Notes under the pieces: model-generated
Databases searched by the model: none
The model's input: the letters and a program-made list of their open reading frames with translations, nothing else
What the model was told of the DNA's origin: nothing
Part shown: positions 34,948 through 44,418 of the stretch, piece after piece
Layout of the letters: each line of letters opens with the position of its first letter
How positions within the stretch are numbered: the stretch's first letter is position 1
NCBI RefSeq assembly: GCF_036067295.1
Contig: NZ_CP107954.1
Location: 6,696,001 to 6,760,000 of the forward strand
From: Kribbella sp. NBC_00382
GTDB lineage: Bacteria > Actinomycetota > Actinomycetes > Propionibacteriales > Kribbellaceae
Length of the DNA stretch: 64,000 nt
Reading direction: 5' to 3'
Position numbers and translations under genes: made by a program

Positions 34948-35739
34948 GTGAGCGCAGGCCGCCAGGTTTTGGCTGCGGTCGAGAACGAGATAGTCGACTA
35001 TCAGGACGCGGCTCTGGGTCGTCTACTCGAAGTCAACGGCAAACGATTGGTCATCAAGTACGTGGCCAGCCGCTGGGCCGTTCCCTACACAGCCCCTGGC
35101 CTGCTGCTCAAGGTGTCCCAGGCTCCGGCCCTGACCTGGGGCACCGGGACTTATGTGAGCCCGATCTGCCATCCGTTGTCGACGGCTCTTTATGGGCGAT
35201 GCGGTCTCGTGGCACGCGCGGACGATGCTCCGTCATGGCGCATTTTCGATGCCCGTAAGCACTCGGCTCAGGCCGCGTACATCAACTGGGCCAGAGCGCA
35301 GCCGATCTTCAACGATGTTCTGCTCACCGTTCACTCCGGCTACACCAATCACGTACTTCGCAACGCCTTCAGGCGGAGGTTCCGCATCGACTGTGTGCTT
35401 TTCCGTCCTGACCAAGCCGCGGAGTCCCATACCGATGTGCTCAACGACACCTGGCTTCTCGTCACCGACTGGGACAACGACGAGATCGATCCGACCTTCA
35501 GCAGGCGGTTGCTGGACGCGAGGTTCACCGTTCTGGTCGACGAGGAATTCGACCTTGCCGACCAGGGCGGTCTGCCGACGCGTGCGGCGGACCGGAAATT
35601 GGAGGCCGCGACGCTCGCGCGAACCTCGAATCGAGGGATCCACGTCGGCCAGGCGCGGACCAATCTTCGCGCACTGGCCGGCGATATCGCCACCGAGTAC
35701 GGCCGCGACGGCTTTGTCCACGTCTGGATCGCACCATGA
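34948..35739 (+). CDS. Unknown protein, possible ADP-ribosyltransferase-like fold
   Basis: A 263-residue protein of no recognised family. The GTG at 34948 is chosen because GGGGAGG (34936-34942) stands 5 bases upstream. A block TWGTGTYVSPICHPLSTALYG resembles the conserved strand-turn of ART-like folds, but a full catalytic triad is not evident, so this is a weak inference. The C-terminal part has WLLVTDWDNDEIDPTFSRR and ends HVWIAP. Its stop overlaps the start of the next gene (ATGA), indicating a two-gene unit in the defence-like island. Confidence 0.5.
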   Translation: MSAGRQVLAAVENEIVDYQDAALGRLLEVNGKRLVIKYVASRWAVPYTAPGLLLKVSQAPALTWGTGTYVSPICHPLSTALYGRCGLVARADDAPSWRIFDARKHSAQAAYINWARAQPIFNDVLLTVHSGYTNHVLRNAFRRRFRIDCVLFRPDQAAESHTDVLNDTWLLVTDWDNDEIDPTFSRRLLDARFTVLVDEEFDLADQGGLPTRAADRKLEAATLARTSNRGIHVGQARTNLRALAGDIATEYGRDGFVHVWIAP

Positions 35740-36398
35740 GCGGCATCCTGCGCCTCGCGAACGAATTCATCGAACGGATGATGAATCCCGCTTATGGTCA
35801 AGTCATCAACGACGAGTATTCGATGATGCTCGGAGACCTGTTGGCCGATGGCGAGGACGTAGAACGCCTGCTGTCGGAGGCCCACCGGCTGAGCAGGGTC
35901 GACGAACTCTCGGCCTACACGTGGACCTGGTTGCTCACTCTGCCTGGAACAGAGAATCAACTGAGCAAGGAACTTCTCCTCGAATTAGGTCAGCAGTTCC
36001 AAGCGCCGGCGTTCCGCGTCGCAGTCATCGATTGCGCCTTGCGCGGCAGTTACCGGCTTGCCGAGGGGGAAGGTCCTCACTTCGATCGCGTCCCGACGCT
36101 GGACGAGATCGAGAACCCCTGGCTGGCCCGGTTGGTCCTGTCCACTCTTCCCTCCGTGCCGGACGAGGCCCCAGACGCCGGCGCGGGGACCGTCGATTCA
36201 AGCGCCTACCAGGATGCCGAGAACCTTCTCGTTGCCTTGCTGACAGTCGATTGGCAGGACTGCCGACTGGCCGCCGTCGCGCTGCTGAACCACGAATGGG
36301 CCGGAAGACGGGAACTACTGAGCTTCTTCCGGAGCCGAACGACCGCCATGGACGAAGAGTCACGCGCGCGGTGGCTACGACTGAGTCCGCCGGAATAA
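35736..36398 (+). CDS. Unknown helical protein coupled to the upstream gene
   Basis: A 220-residue, mostly helical and acidic protein with no recognised domain; it may contain HEAT-like helices (LSAYTWTWLLTLPG, AFRVAVIDCALRG, WQDCRLAAVALLNHEWAGR). It overlaps the upstream gene by ATGA and is therefore probably its obligate partner, for example as an immunity or adaptor protein. No signal peptide or membrane segment is seen. Confidence 0.5.
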   Translation: MSGILRLANEFIERMMNPAYGQVINDEYSMMLGDLLADGEDVERLLSEAHRLSRVDELSAYTWTWLLTLPGTENQLSKELLLELGQQFQAPAFRVAVIDCALRGSYRLAEGEGPHFDRVPTLDEIENPWLARLVLSTLPSVPDEAPDAGAGTVDSSAYQDAENLLVALLTVDWQDCRLAAVALLNHEWAGRRELLSFFRSRTTAMDEESRARWLRLSPPE

Positions 36399-36468
36399 CA
36401 GAGTCCCGCCGAGGTGATTTGCGGCAGCAATAGTTGGCGGAAGTTCAGATGACCATTGCCGGGCGATC

Positions 36469-37530
36469 ATGAACGTATCCGGTGCAGAATCGTTCGACCA
36501 GGACCCGAAGCTCGGCGATGGCCGGCCATCGGGGGAAGTCCTGTCGGCACGCGTGCTGTTCGGCGGCTCTGGTGGAGCCCTTGCGGTCGGCGCCGTGGCG
36601 GCGATCTTCGTCGCGGCAGGCTCGGGCGCGTCATGGAGCGAGGGTCTTCGCTGGTCGCTCTACATGATCGCCTCCGGGGTGATCGCCGTCATCGTGGGAC
36701 TGATCTTCGGGGTGCCACGTGCACGTTCGGAGTTCGTCGCGGGTGCGAGCGAACGGTACTCCTCGAACTCGAACCTCGAGCAGATCTCCGACTGGCTGAC
36801 CAAGCTTCTGGTGGGCGCGGGGCTCGTACAGCTGGCCAGCGCACCCGGCCGGCTTGCGAAGCTCGGTGACTATCTCGGGAGCGGATTGGAGGTCCCGAGC
36901 TCCGCCGCGTACTCCCTCGCAGCCGTGGTCTACGGCGCAGGTGTCGGCTTCACCTGTGGCTACCTCTGGACGCGCCTGCGGATGCGGATCTATCTCGAGG
37001 CGGCCGAGGTGCAGGCGGCCTACGCATCGAAGCAACGCGCCCTCGCCAGCATCGTACAAACGCAGAACCAGGTGAACGAACAGTCCGAACCGAGGCGTGA
37101 CGTGGACCGGGCGGTGCAACGCGCGCTCGAAGCCCGGAAGGCTGTCGGTGGCCGCCGGATCGCCCCGATCCTCTGGGTCGACGACGTGCCGTCGAACAAC
37201 ACCGCCCTGATCGCCGCACTGAACACCCTCGACATCGAAGTCCAGCTCGCCGACTCGACAGCGAAGGCGATGGAGCTGATCGGCCAGCGCAACTACGGCC
37301 TGGTGATCTCCGACCTCGGCCGGCAGGAAGGGGATCACTATAACGACCGAGCCGGAATCGATCTCCTCGACCAGATTCGCGCCCGCGACACCACCGTGCC
37401 CGTCATCATCTTCGGCACCTACCGCGCCCTCGCCCTCCAAGACGAACTACGAGCGCACGGCGCCACCGCGGTAACCACCCGCGCCAGCGAACTACTAGAA
37501 CTAGCAACAAAAGCAGTCACCGCGCCCTAG
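36469..37530 (+). CDS. Membrane-anchored protein with a receiver-like domain
   Basis: A 353-residue protein with three hydrophobic segments (about 29-50, 61-81, 146-165), a short coiled region and a C-terminal CheY-like receiver domain. The receiver shows PILWVDDVPSNNTALIAAL (acidic pair about 236-237), YGLVISDLGR (phosphoacceptor-type Asp about 282) and VPVIIFGTY. The conserved Lys near the end is replaced in ATAVTTRAS, so it may not be phosphorylated normally. No output domain is present. It is followed after 12 bases by an FRG-domain gene, implying a common operon. Similar membrane-REC proteins occur near bacterial conflict genes. Confidence 0.65.
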   Translation: MNVSGAESFDQDPKLGDGRPSGEVLSARVLFGGSGGALAVGAVAAIFVAAGSGASWSEGLRWSLYMIASGVIAVIVGLIFGVPRARSEFVAGASERYSSNSNLEQISDWLTKLLVGAGLVQLASAPGRLAKLGDYLGSGLEVPSSAAYSLAAVVYGAGVGFTCGYLWTRLRMRIYLEAAEVQAAYASKQRALASIVQTQNQVNEQSEPRRDVDRAVQRALEARKAVGGRRIAPILWVDDVPSNNTALIAALNTLDIEVQLADSTAKAMELIGQRNYGLVISDLGRQEGDHYNDRAGIDLLDQIRARDTTVPVIIFGTYRALALQDELRAHGATAVTTRASELLELATKAVTAP

Positions 37531-37542
37531 CAGGGGGACCAG

Positions 37543-39072
37543 ATGATGCATCACACGCCGAACGTCGCAGAAGCACAACAGCTCGCCGAACGCATGAAGG
37601 CATCGGGAGAGTGCAACTGGTTCCGTGGTCAGACGCGTAACTGGCCGGTGCTGAGCAGCTTGAGCCGGCGCGACGAAGCCCAACACGCTGAGGCATGCGA
37701 CCGGATGGCTGCTTTCGACCACTGGGTCGATCGCAATCCCGACGTCCGCTCGATGATCCGGACCCGCGATGATCGGATTGCCGTTGCCCAGCACTACGCC
37801 CTCCCGACCAACTTCGTCGACTTCACCACAGAGCCGGCTGTTGCCGCTTTCTTCGCCTGCCACGAGCCACCGCTGGAGTGGTCAAGCAGTGACCTGAGCT
37901 GCATCATCTGCGTCAATACCGACGATCTGCGCGACGTCTGGGAGACCGTCCGAAACGCCGGAGTGGAGATTCCGCCGTTCGAGGAGATACGAGTCGACGT
38001 TCCGGAGCTGTGGCGGCTGCAGGCACAGCGTGGCATCTTCCTCTACTTCCCCTTCGACGAGGGCTTCGAGCGGCACGTCTACGATTTCGACCGGATTTGT
38101 TTCCCGAGTCCACAGCCACCGGCCGGCTGCAGCGTCTCCATTCCTGAAGAAGACATCTATCCGACTCAACAGAGCCAGCTCGAGATATCGCTCGACCAGT
38201 TCTTCATGCTCGAACGGTTGACCGAAGGGCATCAGGCATTCGAACAGATGCTCAGCGACGGACGATTGAGAAAGATCACCAAGCCCAGCCTGCCTGACGG
38301 TCTGGATCCAGACGTTTTCGGGCCGCTCGGCCTCCCGGAACACGAATCATGGTCACCGGCGGCGCTTTCGGGATGGTCGACGCCGGCACCCGAGGCGTTC
38401 GTCCCGATCAGTACAGCTCCAGAGTTGGAGGTTTTCGTCCAAGCAGACGCGATGCCGAACGAGCGTCGGCTCAGGCTCGCGGAAAGTCTCACCCAGCAGA
38501 TCGCGGGGACGACCGGATGCAGAGCCGGCCCGGTGCGCTGGCACCTGTCCGGCGAGGACTTCAAGGAAGGTTCGGGTCGGGTGTCGGAGGCAATGTCTCT
38601 CACCTGGGACGGTCTGCGCAGACTGCCATTCGGCGATGACGACCTGGCGCATGCCCTCGCGATGGCCGCCACCTTCGCTCTGGCCGTGCACGACGACCCG
38701 CAAGCACGATCCGACCCTGAGCTCGCCGGGCGACTGGCCGCTGTCTGTCTCGGAGCGTCCTCGGTCTTCGAGACCGAGATCGGCATGCTCGACGGCAGCT
38801 ACACCCGTGGCTGGGCCGCGGCCGATGAGCTGGCCGCGGCGGTTCGGGACGATTTCCCGTCGTTCCTGAACGCCGAGTTCCGGTCCCGGATCGACTCGAT
38901 CTGGACGATCCTGCAGGTCTCTACGGTTCCTCGACGGACGTTCGTCTTCGAGCGACTCGCGACCGTCTTCGCCCGTCAGATCGTACCGACGCAGATCGTC
39001 GCTCGCGGACCGGCGACAGGCAAAGCAAGGCTGTACAACCCAGTCCAAGCCATGAGCCTAGGACGACCCTGA
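37543..39072 (+). CDS. FRG-domain protein
   Basis: A 509-residue protein. The N-terminal FRG domain has CNWFRGQTRNWPVLSSLSR (Arg28), VAQHYALPTNFVDFTTEPAVAAFFA and LQAQRGIFLYFPF, the three hallmark blocks. FRG domains resemble ADP-ribosyltransferases and occur in phage-defence and toxin contexts. The C-terminal ~270 residues (after ISLDQFF) are helical and unrecognised. It shares an operon with the membrane-receiver gene and faces the STAND gene convergently, the two stops being 4 bases apart. Confidence 0.75.
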   Translation: MMHHTPNVAEAQQLAERMKASGECNWFRGQTRNWPVLSSLSRRDEAQHAEACDRMAAFDHWVDRNPDVRSMIRTRDDRIAVAQHYALPTNFVDFTTEPAVAAFFACHEPPLEWSSSDLSCIICVNTDDLRDVWETVRNAGVEIPPFEEIRVDVPELWRLQAQRGIFLYFPFDEGFERHVYDFDRICFPSPQPPAGCSVSIPEEDIYPTQQSQLEISLDQFFMLERLTEGHQAFEQMLSDGRLRKITKPSLPDGLDPDVFGPLGLPEHESWSPAALSGWSTPAPEAFVPISTAPELEVFVQADAMPNERRLRLAESLTQQIAGTTGCRAGPVRWHLSGEDFKEGSGRVSEAMSLTWDGLRRLPFGDDDLAHALAMAATFALAVHDDPQARSDPELAGRLAAVCLGASSVFETEIGMLDGSYTRGWAAADELAAAVRDDFPSFLNAEFRSRIDSIWTILQVSTVPRRTFVFERLATVFARQIVPTQIVARGPATGKARLYNPVQAMSLGRP

Positions 39073-39076
39073 CAGC

Positions 39077-41125
39077 TCAGGCATCGGTGGCAGTGCCCCG
39101 CGGCGGCGCCAGTAGGTTGGTTGCCTCGGCGCGTTGGGTGTTGGTCAGGGCGGGATTGGTTGACGTCAAGGCTCTTTGGAGTGCGTCTTCTGCCTGGTGG
39201 GGTTGGCCGCGGCCGGTGAGGATCTTTGCTCGGCGCAGGTGGGCCCAGGCATTCTCCGGCGTGGCGCTGAGAGCAGAGGCGAGTTCCCGGTCTGCTTCCT
39301 CGGATCTGCCAAGTGCTTCGAGCGCGAGAGCACGCGCCGATCGTGCGTATGCCTCAGTGAGCAGGTCCGGCCCCAGCCCCAGGAGAAAGTCCAGATCTGC
39401 GAGAGCCTCCCGCGGCTGTCCCAGGTCGGCCAGTAACTGCCCACGGCCGTTCAAGGCGGCGAACGACAGCGGGTCGATCGTCAGCGCCCGGGTGAACGCC
39501 TCGATCGCCTGAGCCGGCTCGCCAGCGTACCAGAGTGTGCTGGCGAGTTGCTGTGCCGCGTCCAGATTGCTCGGGTCGAGCGCTACCGCCTCCTCCAGCT
39601 CCGCCTTGGCTTCGGCCAGTCGTTCCTGGTCCAACAGCAACCCGCCGCGAGCCGTCAGGACTCGAGCCAGCGCATGGTCGTCATGGATCACGCGCAGGCG
39701 GTTGCCGGCGTCGAGATAGATCTCCAAGGCTCGCTCGACGCGCTCCGCTCCTTTCGACGCCTCGATGTCACCCAGGAACGCGACGGCGTTGGCGGCGGCC
39801 CAGCGGTCACCGATCGATTCGCAGATCTCGAGCGCGATGCGGGCGCACTGCTGGGCCTCGTCGTACTGCTCGTTGCCCAGCAGGTGTTCTGCCCAGGCCA
39901 GATTCACCGCCGCCTCCTGGGCCCTGGATGCCTCGGGCGTTCGGAGAGAGGCCCGGTTGGAGCGACGGATCACCTCGATCAGCCGGTCGTGGGCGAGCTC
40001 GAACCAACGCGCCCGGGCCCGGTCTTCGGCCCGCAACACATGCCGGTCCTCCAGCCCCTTCGGCACCGCGTTCGGCATACCCCGGGTCATGGATCGGCCC
40101 TCGTTGACCGCGCCTCGGGTGTCGACGTCCGTGATGAACGTTTCCTCGATCCAGCGCCGGATTCGGGACGCCGCGATATTCGTACCGGCCGCGACGGCGT
40201 CGACCGCCTCGTCATAGAACGCACCCAGCGCCTGATCGACGTCGCCGAAGCTTCGGACCATCTCGGTGGTGATGACGTCGTCGTCCGGCGGTATCGAGTG
40301 CCAGAGCCGCTCGCAGACGACCTGCAACTGCACCGGCTCGACGAACTCGTCCACCACGGTGACCTCGGCGCCGTCCTCGTCCACCAACGTGGTGGTACGC
40401 AGCAGGTCGACCACCTCCGACGCCACCCCTTGCGCATAGCGGCGGCTCGTACTCAGAGCAGGCAGTTCCACCGCTTCGACCGCGGCCTTCGGCAGTAACG
40501 GGAGGAGGTGGAACCGGCCGCACGAACCGAAGCCTGACCGCTCGACCAGGCGGGTGTACTGCGCGAGGAAGTCCTCGCGCAGTCCGATCAGCACGTGCAG
40601 GTTGGGCACGGCATCCAGCGCTTCCCGCAGATCCGCGAGCAAGGCCATCCGATCGGCGGCCCGGTGAGCGCCGACCGTGAAGATCTCCTCGGCTTGGTCC
40701 ATCACGCCGATCACAGGAACCGGGTCACCGTACCGGTCCAGCCGTACCTCCCGCCCCGAGACAGCAGCGAGAATCGGTCCGTTGTCCGCCGGCTCCGACG
40801 GCTCGGCCAGCTGCCACGAAGCCAACAAGGCGCGAGTGAAGTACTGGCCTTCTGCCGCTGGACCCGCCTGTGCGGCGGCGGATCGAGCGACCCGGCCAAG
40901 GGGCAACACATCCGCGCCTCCGGCTGCGAGCCGCGGCAGAAGGCCCGCGGCGAGGAGCGACGTCTTCCCGGTCCCGGAGGCGCCATAGAGCAGTACCGCC
41001 CGGTTGGACAGCAGCAGCGAACGGAGCTCGTGGGTCTCCCGGTCCCGGCCGTTGAACAAGCCGGCATCGGCCGCCTCGAACGGTTTCGGACCGACGTACG
41101 GCGCGGGAACCGGCCGGACGCTCAC
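39077..41125 (-). CDS. STAND (nSTAND-type) NTPase with C-terminal TPR repeats
   Basis: A 682-residue signal-transduction ATPase. The N-terminal PYVGPKPFEAADAGLFNGRDRE leads to Walker A LYGASGTGKTSLL (48-55), a Walker B-like VIGVMDQAEEIF, and a winged-helix region around FELAHDRLIEVIRRSNR, as in the nSTAND1 group. Residues about 450-670 are TPR units (for example SFAALNGRGQLLADLGQPREALADLD). STAND proteins detect a trigger through their repeats and activate an effector. The GTG start overlaps the upstream SIR2 gene stop (GTGA), so sensor and NADase are made together. Confidence 0.83.
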   Translation of the reverse strand: MSVRPVPAPYVGPKPFEAADAGLFNGRDRETHELRSLLLSNRAVLLYGASGTGKTSLLAAGLLPRLAAGGADVLPLGRVARSAAAQAGPAAEGQYFTRALLASWQLAEPSEPADNGPILAAVSGREVRLDRYGDPVPVIGVMDQAEEIFTVGAHRAADRMALLADLREALDAVPNLHVLIGLREDFLAQYTRLVERSGFGSCGRFHLLPLLPKAAVEAVELPALSTSRRYAQGVASEVVDLLRTTTLVDEDGAEVTVVDEFVEPVQLQVVCERLWHSIPPDDDVITTEMVRSFGDVDQALGAFYDEAVDAVAAGTNIAASRIRRWIEETFITDVDTRGAVNEGRSMTRGMPNAVPKGLEDRHVLRAEDRARARWFELAHDRLIEVIRRSNRASLRTPEASRAQEAAVNLAWAEHLLGNEQYDEAQQCARIALEICESIGDRWAAANAVAFLGDIEASKGAERVERALEIYLDAGNRLRVIHDDHALARVLTARGGLLLDQERLAEAKAELEEAVALDPSNLDAAQQLASTLWYAGEPAQAIEAFTRALTIDPLSFAALNGRGQLLADLGQPREALADLDFLLGLGPDLLTEAYARSARALALEALGRSEEADRELASALSATPENAWAHLRRAKILTGRGQPHQAEDALQRALTSTNPALTNTQRAEATNLLAPPRGTATDA

Positions 41126-42012
41126 GTTCTGCCGTCCAGGCGAGCCGTCAGTTCGGTGCAGAACTCCTGCGCGGTGCCCCAATAGATCGAGATTCGCATG
41201 TTGTCGAAGTACTCGGCGAGATACTCCTGCGCGGCAGCACGGGTTTCCTCGGTGTCGTCGCGCCGGTCCGGGAGCAACTGCACGCTCATGTGACGCCGCT
41301 GCTGGTGCGGTGGAACGGTCGCGAGCAGACCGCGGAACACGACCCGGAAGGTCCAGTCCTGCAGGCTGTACCCGATGAAGAGCAACGGCCGGCTGCCGAG
41401 CGCCTCCTCGATCACCGGCGGCAGGATCTGTTGCTTCCCGGCGACGCGGACCAGGAAGTCGAGGTAGTCGTCCTCGCTGATGACGAGCGAGCGGGGTTCC
41501 GAGCTGTTGCCGTGCAAGTGGTACACGATCGGCTTGTCCGCGGCCGGCGCATAGCCGGCCGGCGTGTCGAAGACGGGATCCTGGGTAGCACCGGCGTACC
41601 AGGGACAAATGGCCTGATGCGGTTGCTTGCCCTGATTCGACAACGCGGCGGCCATGAACCCGTCGTAGTTAGTGGTCAGGTAGACCGGAATGGGGAATCG
41701 AGCCAGCAAGGCATGTGGCTCGTGTGCCTGAGTGAAGTCCGGCTGTTCGATGCCGTGGAAATGCTTCCGCGCGAGGCGGCCTTTCTCGTAGACCGCGTCG
41801 CCGCCCCTGCTCACGACGTACTGGAAGACCCGCGTCAGGTCGTCCTTGTCCTTGAACGGGTAGCCATGCTCATCCGCGGAATCCGTTGCCAGGGCAGCCC
41901 CGGTGGGCAGGTGGCCGGCACCGGCACCGGCCCCGAGGAACGGCGTACAGTCACCGTCTTGCAACTGGTCCATCAGCCGTTCCCAGTCGGCCTCGGTCAG
42001 CGAGCGTGCCAT
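41122..42012 (-). CDS. SIR2-family protein paired with the STAND NTPase
   Basis: A 296-residue stand-alone SIR2_2-type domain. It has CTPFLGAGAGAGHLPTG (NAD loop, 27-33), PVYLTTNYDGFM (113-117), VYHLHGNS (His167) and LFIGYSLQDWTFRVVFRGL. In known prokaryotic immune systems this domain is an NAD+ hydrolase effector. The ATG has GGGAGGGG upstream. Coupling by GTGA to the STAND-TPR gene suggests a two-protein SIR2 effector/STAND sensor system, equivalent to single-chain SIR2-STAND proteins split in two. Confidence 0.83.
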   Translation of the reverse strand: MARSLTEADWERLMDQLQDGDCTPFLGAGAGAGHLPTGAALATDSADEHGYPFKDKDDLTRVFQYVVSRGGDAVYEKGRLARKHFHGIEQPDFTQAHEPHALLARFPIPVYLTTNYDGFMAAALSNQGKQPHQAICPWYAGATQDPVFDTPAGYAPAADKPIVYHLHGNSSEPRSLVISEDDYLDFLVRVAGKQQILPPVIEEALGSRPLLFIGYSLQDWTFRVVFRGLLATVPPHQQRRHMSVQLLPDRRDDTEETRAAAQEYLAEYFDNMRISIYWGTAQEFCTELTARLDGRT

Positions 42013-42144
42013 CGATGCGGCCCCCTCCCGGCGAGGCCCGGCAAGGTGGCCTCACATCGAGCCTCAAGCCTCGCAGCCCTAGTCCACCGGGTCCAGACCT
42101 TCAGCACCATGGCCAAGGTGATCCGGGGGGACTACGGTTCGTAA

Positions 42145-44343
42145 ATGCGATTGCCGGAATCGGAGAAGATTGATCTTGCTGCCGCAACCGCATTGGTAGG
42201 CGCCGGGATCTCGGTGGACGCTGGACTTCCCACCGCATATGCGCTCTACGATGTCCTGATCGATGCGCTGGTACGTCGCGATTGGGCCGCTGAGGAACTC
42301 AAGCAGCTGGCCCGTCTACCGCGGGACGGGGCTCGGAATGCTTACGACGTAATCCGTTTCGAAACGTTGTTGCTATGGATTTCGGACGTCTTCGATGAAG
42401 ACCTGACTCTCTTCGAGTTCTTGGATCACTACACCTCCCCCGCGCCATTGCACATAACTTTCGGCGAGGCAGCGCTGTCCGGATTATGGCTCGCCACGAC
42501 AAACTTTGATGACCTACTCGAGCGAGGCATCCTGGCTGCCGGTGGCAGCCCCATGACCATCGATGCGCACACGCAACAAGCCAATTCGGCAGGGACGGCA
42601 GTTCTCAAACTCCACGGAACTCGTCACGTCCACGTCGACGGGAAGATCGCTCACGCCGCGGCGCCGTTGCACGCGACCACTGAGGTCATCGCCGCGCGGA
42701 ACCCCGGCCAGCTTTTGAATTCAGATGCCGCGGAAGCACTGACGGAAGCGGTCAATGACCGAACGCTCGTCGTCGCTGGATACTCGGCGAGCGACGACCT
42801 CGACATCGTGCCTACGCTCGAATCGTGCCGCCCCGCCAGGGTCGAGTGGATCGATCATGGATCTCCCCCGCTCCGCCGGCACATCCTCAATTCATCCGGC
42901 GTGCTGGCCTCTCCAGCCGGTTCGCCGAGCGGTTGGCAAGCCCTGACGGAGAAGTGGGCCGGCAACAGCGTACCGGTCAGAGTGTGGTCCGGGCCCACGA
43001 CGGACGCACTAGCAGCTTTGGGACTGCCCGCCGCAAACGTTGCTGCTCGTCCAACTGCCGAGATCTGGCGCCGGCAAGTGCAGGCATGGGCGCGCCGGGT
43101 GCGGTCTCAAGATCCCAGTGGCCTTGGTCTGGCCGCATTGCTCTTCGCAGAAATCCAGCGCTACGACATGGCCGAGCGAGCTATGAGAGAGAGCCGTGGA
43201 CGGGCAACGCCGACGTCTGGATGGTCAACGGCACGCAGACGATATGAACTTGCCCAGGGAGCCCTTCTGAGAGATGCATCAGATCCTGCGCTCGCAGCCC
43301 GGCTCGCGCGGGATGCCCGCCGTGAGGCACGGCGAATCGGTGATGATCAGATGGAGGTGTTCTCCGTCCTTCTTCTCGGGCGCGCTGCCTTCCTCCAGCA
43401 GGACTGGCAGGTCGCGATCGCAGCCTTCGATGAGGCTGAAGCAATGGCATCGTCTCGCGAACACAAAGCCTACGCACAGAGTTGGTCCGGGCGGACGCAC
43501 GCCTGGGCCGGTCACTATCGAGAGGCTCGCAAGCCGCTTGTTCGCGCGGCACGAACGTTTCGGAGCGCTGGAAATCTGGAGGGGCTCCTTGACTGTCTCC
43601 ATGGCCTCGCAATGGCCGATCTGGGTCTCGGCGATCTCAGCAAAGCCAAGGCCGGCTTCGAGGAGGCAGACCGCATCGGAGCACTCCTCGGCTTCGCGGA
43701 CCGACGCTCGACAACGCAACAGATGCTGGCGGAGATCGCCTTTTTGACCGGCGACTTCGACACCGCACAAGAACACCTCGACCTGGCTTTCGCGCTGTCA
43801 GAGGATGGCAGCGACGACGAAATCGCGGACGCCTGGATTCTTCGTGCTGAGATTTTCATCGAACTGCGGGACTACGAAGCCGCGCTGACCCACGCCGTGG
43901 GAGCGTTCGACTCGTTGAGTGTGATCTCGGACAGCAGAGCAGCCGAAGCGCAGGCGCTCGCTGCCTGGTGCCTCCTCCACCTCGACCGCCCCTCCGACGC
44001 ACGGGCCAAGGTCCTCGACGCTTTGGCCCAGCCGGATTCCCGCAGTTCGTGGTGGGGACGCACACTCGGCTTGATCGTAGATCGATTTCTGGAGCAAGCG
44101 AGCACCGACGTCCTCAAAAGCACTCTAGTAGCCAGCCCCCCGGGAGGTCCGGTGCTCCTACGATGCGGCGTGATGCTGGCTCGCTCCGGAGCAGCTGACC
44201 AGGCCTCAAGGAAAGTCATCACCGCTGCCCGAAAACTGGCCAACCGCTGGAACGGAACCTACTGGCTGCAGGAGATCGACCAGTCCCGACCGGACAAAAC
44301 TGAAGTCCTCAATCCAGCCAGCCATTGCATCCAGCTCGAATAG
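42145..44343 (+). CDS. SIR2-family protein with C-terminal TPR-like repeats
   Basis: A 732-residue protein and the third SIR2-type protein within 11 kb. The SIR2 domain (about 10-270) shows ATALVGAGISVDAGLPTA, LATTNFDDLLERG, VLKLHGTRHVH and LVVAGYSASDDLDI. The rest is helical repeats of the TPR type (for example FLQQDWQVAIAAFDEAEAMAS, KAGFEEADRIGALLGF, FLTGDFDTAQEHLDLAFALSE). There is no NTPase domain between them, unlike Avs-type proteins. It is divergent from the SIR2/STAND pair, which may mean shared control from the 132 bases between. Likely role: NAD-consuming effector with a repeat sensor, inferred from architecture. Confidence 0.78.
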   Translation: MRLPESEKIDLAAATALVGAGISVDAGLPTAYALYDVLIDALVRRDWAAEELKQLARLPRDGARNAYDVIRFETLLLWISDVFDEDLTLFEFLDHYTSPAPLHITFGEAALSGLWLATTNFDDLLERGILAAGGSPMTIDAHTQQANSAGTAVLKLHGTRHVHVDGKIAHAAAPLHATTEVIAARNPGQLLNSDAAEALTEAVNDRTLVVAGYSASDDLDIVPTLESCRPARVEWIDHGSPPLRRHILNSSGVLASPAGSPSGWQALTEKWAGNSVPVRVWSGPTTDALAALGLPAANVAARPTAEIWRRQVQAWARRVRSQDPSGLGLAALLFAEIQRYDMAERAMRESRGRATPTSGWSTARRRYELAQGALLRDASDPALAARLARDARREARRIGDDQMEVFSVLLLGRAAFLQQDWQVAIAAFDEAEAMASSREHKAYAQSWSGRTHAWAGHYREARKPLVRAARTFRSAGNLEGLLDCLHGLAMADLGLGDLSKAKAGFEEADRIGALLGFADRRSTTQQMLAEIAFLTGDFDTAQEHLDLAFALSEDGSDDEIADAWILRAEIFIELRDYEAALTHAVGAFDSLSVISDSRAAEAQALAAWCLLHLDRPSDARAKVLDALAQPDSRSSWWGRTLGLIVDRFLEQASTDVLKSTLVASPPGGPVLLRCGVMLARSGAADQASRKVITAARKLANRWNGTYWLQEIDQSRPDKTEVLNPASHCIQLE

Positions 44344-44418
44344 ACCTCGAGCTGCCCCAGGTCCTCCGTACGGTCGCATCTGCAGGGATTTTGCGACCTA
44401 CCACCAACCGGAGACCAC

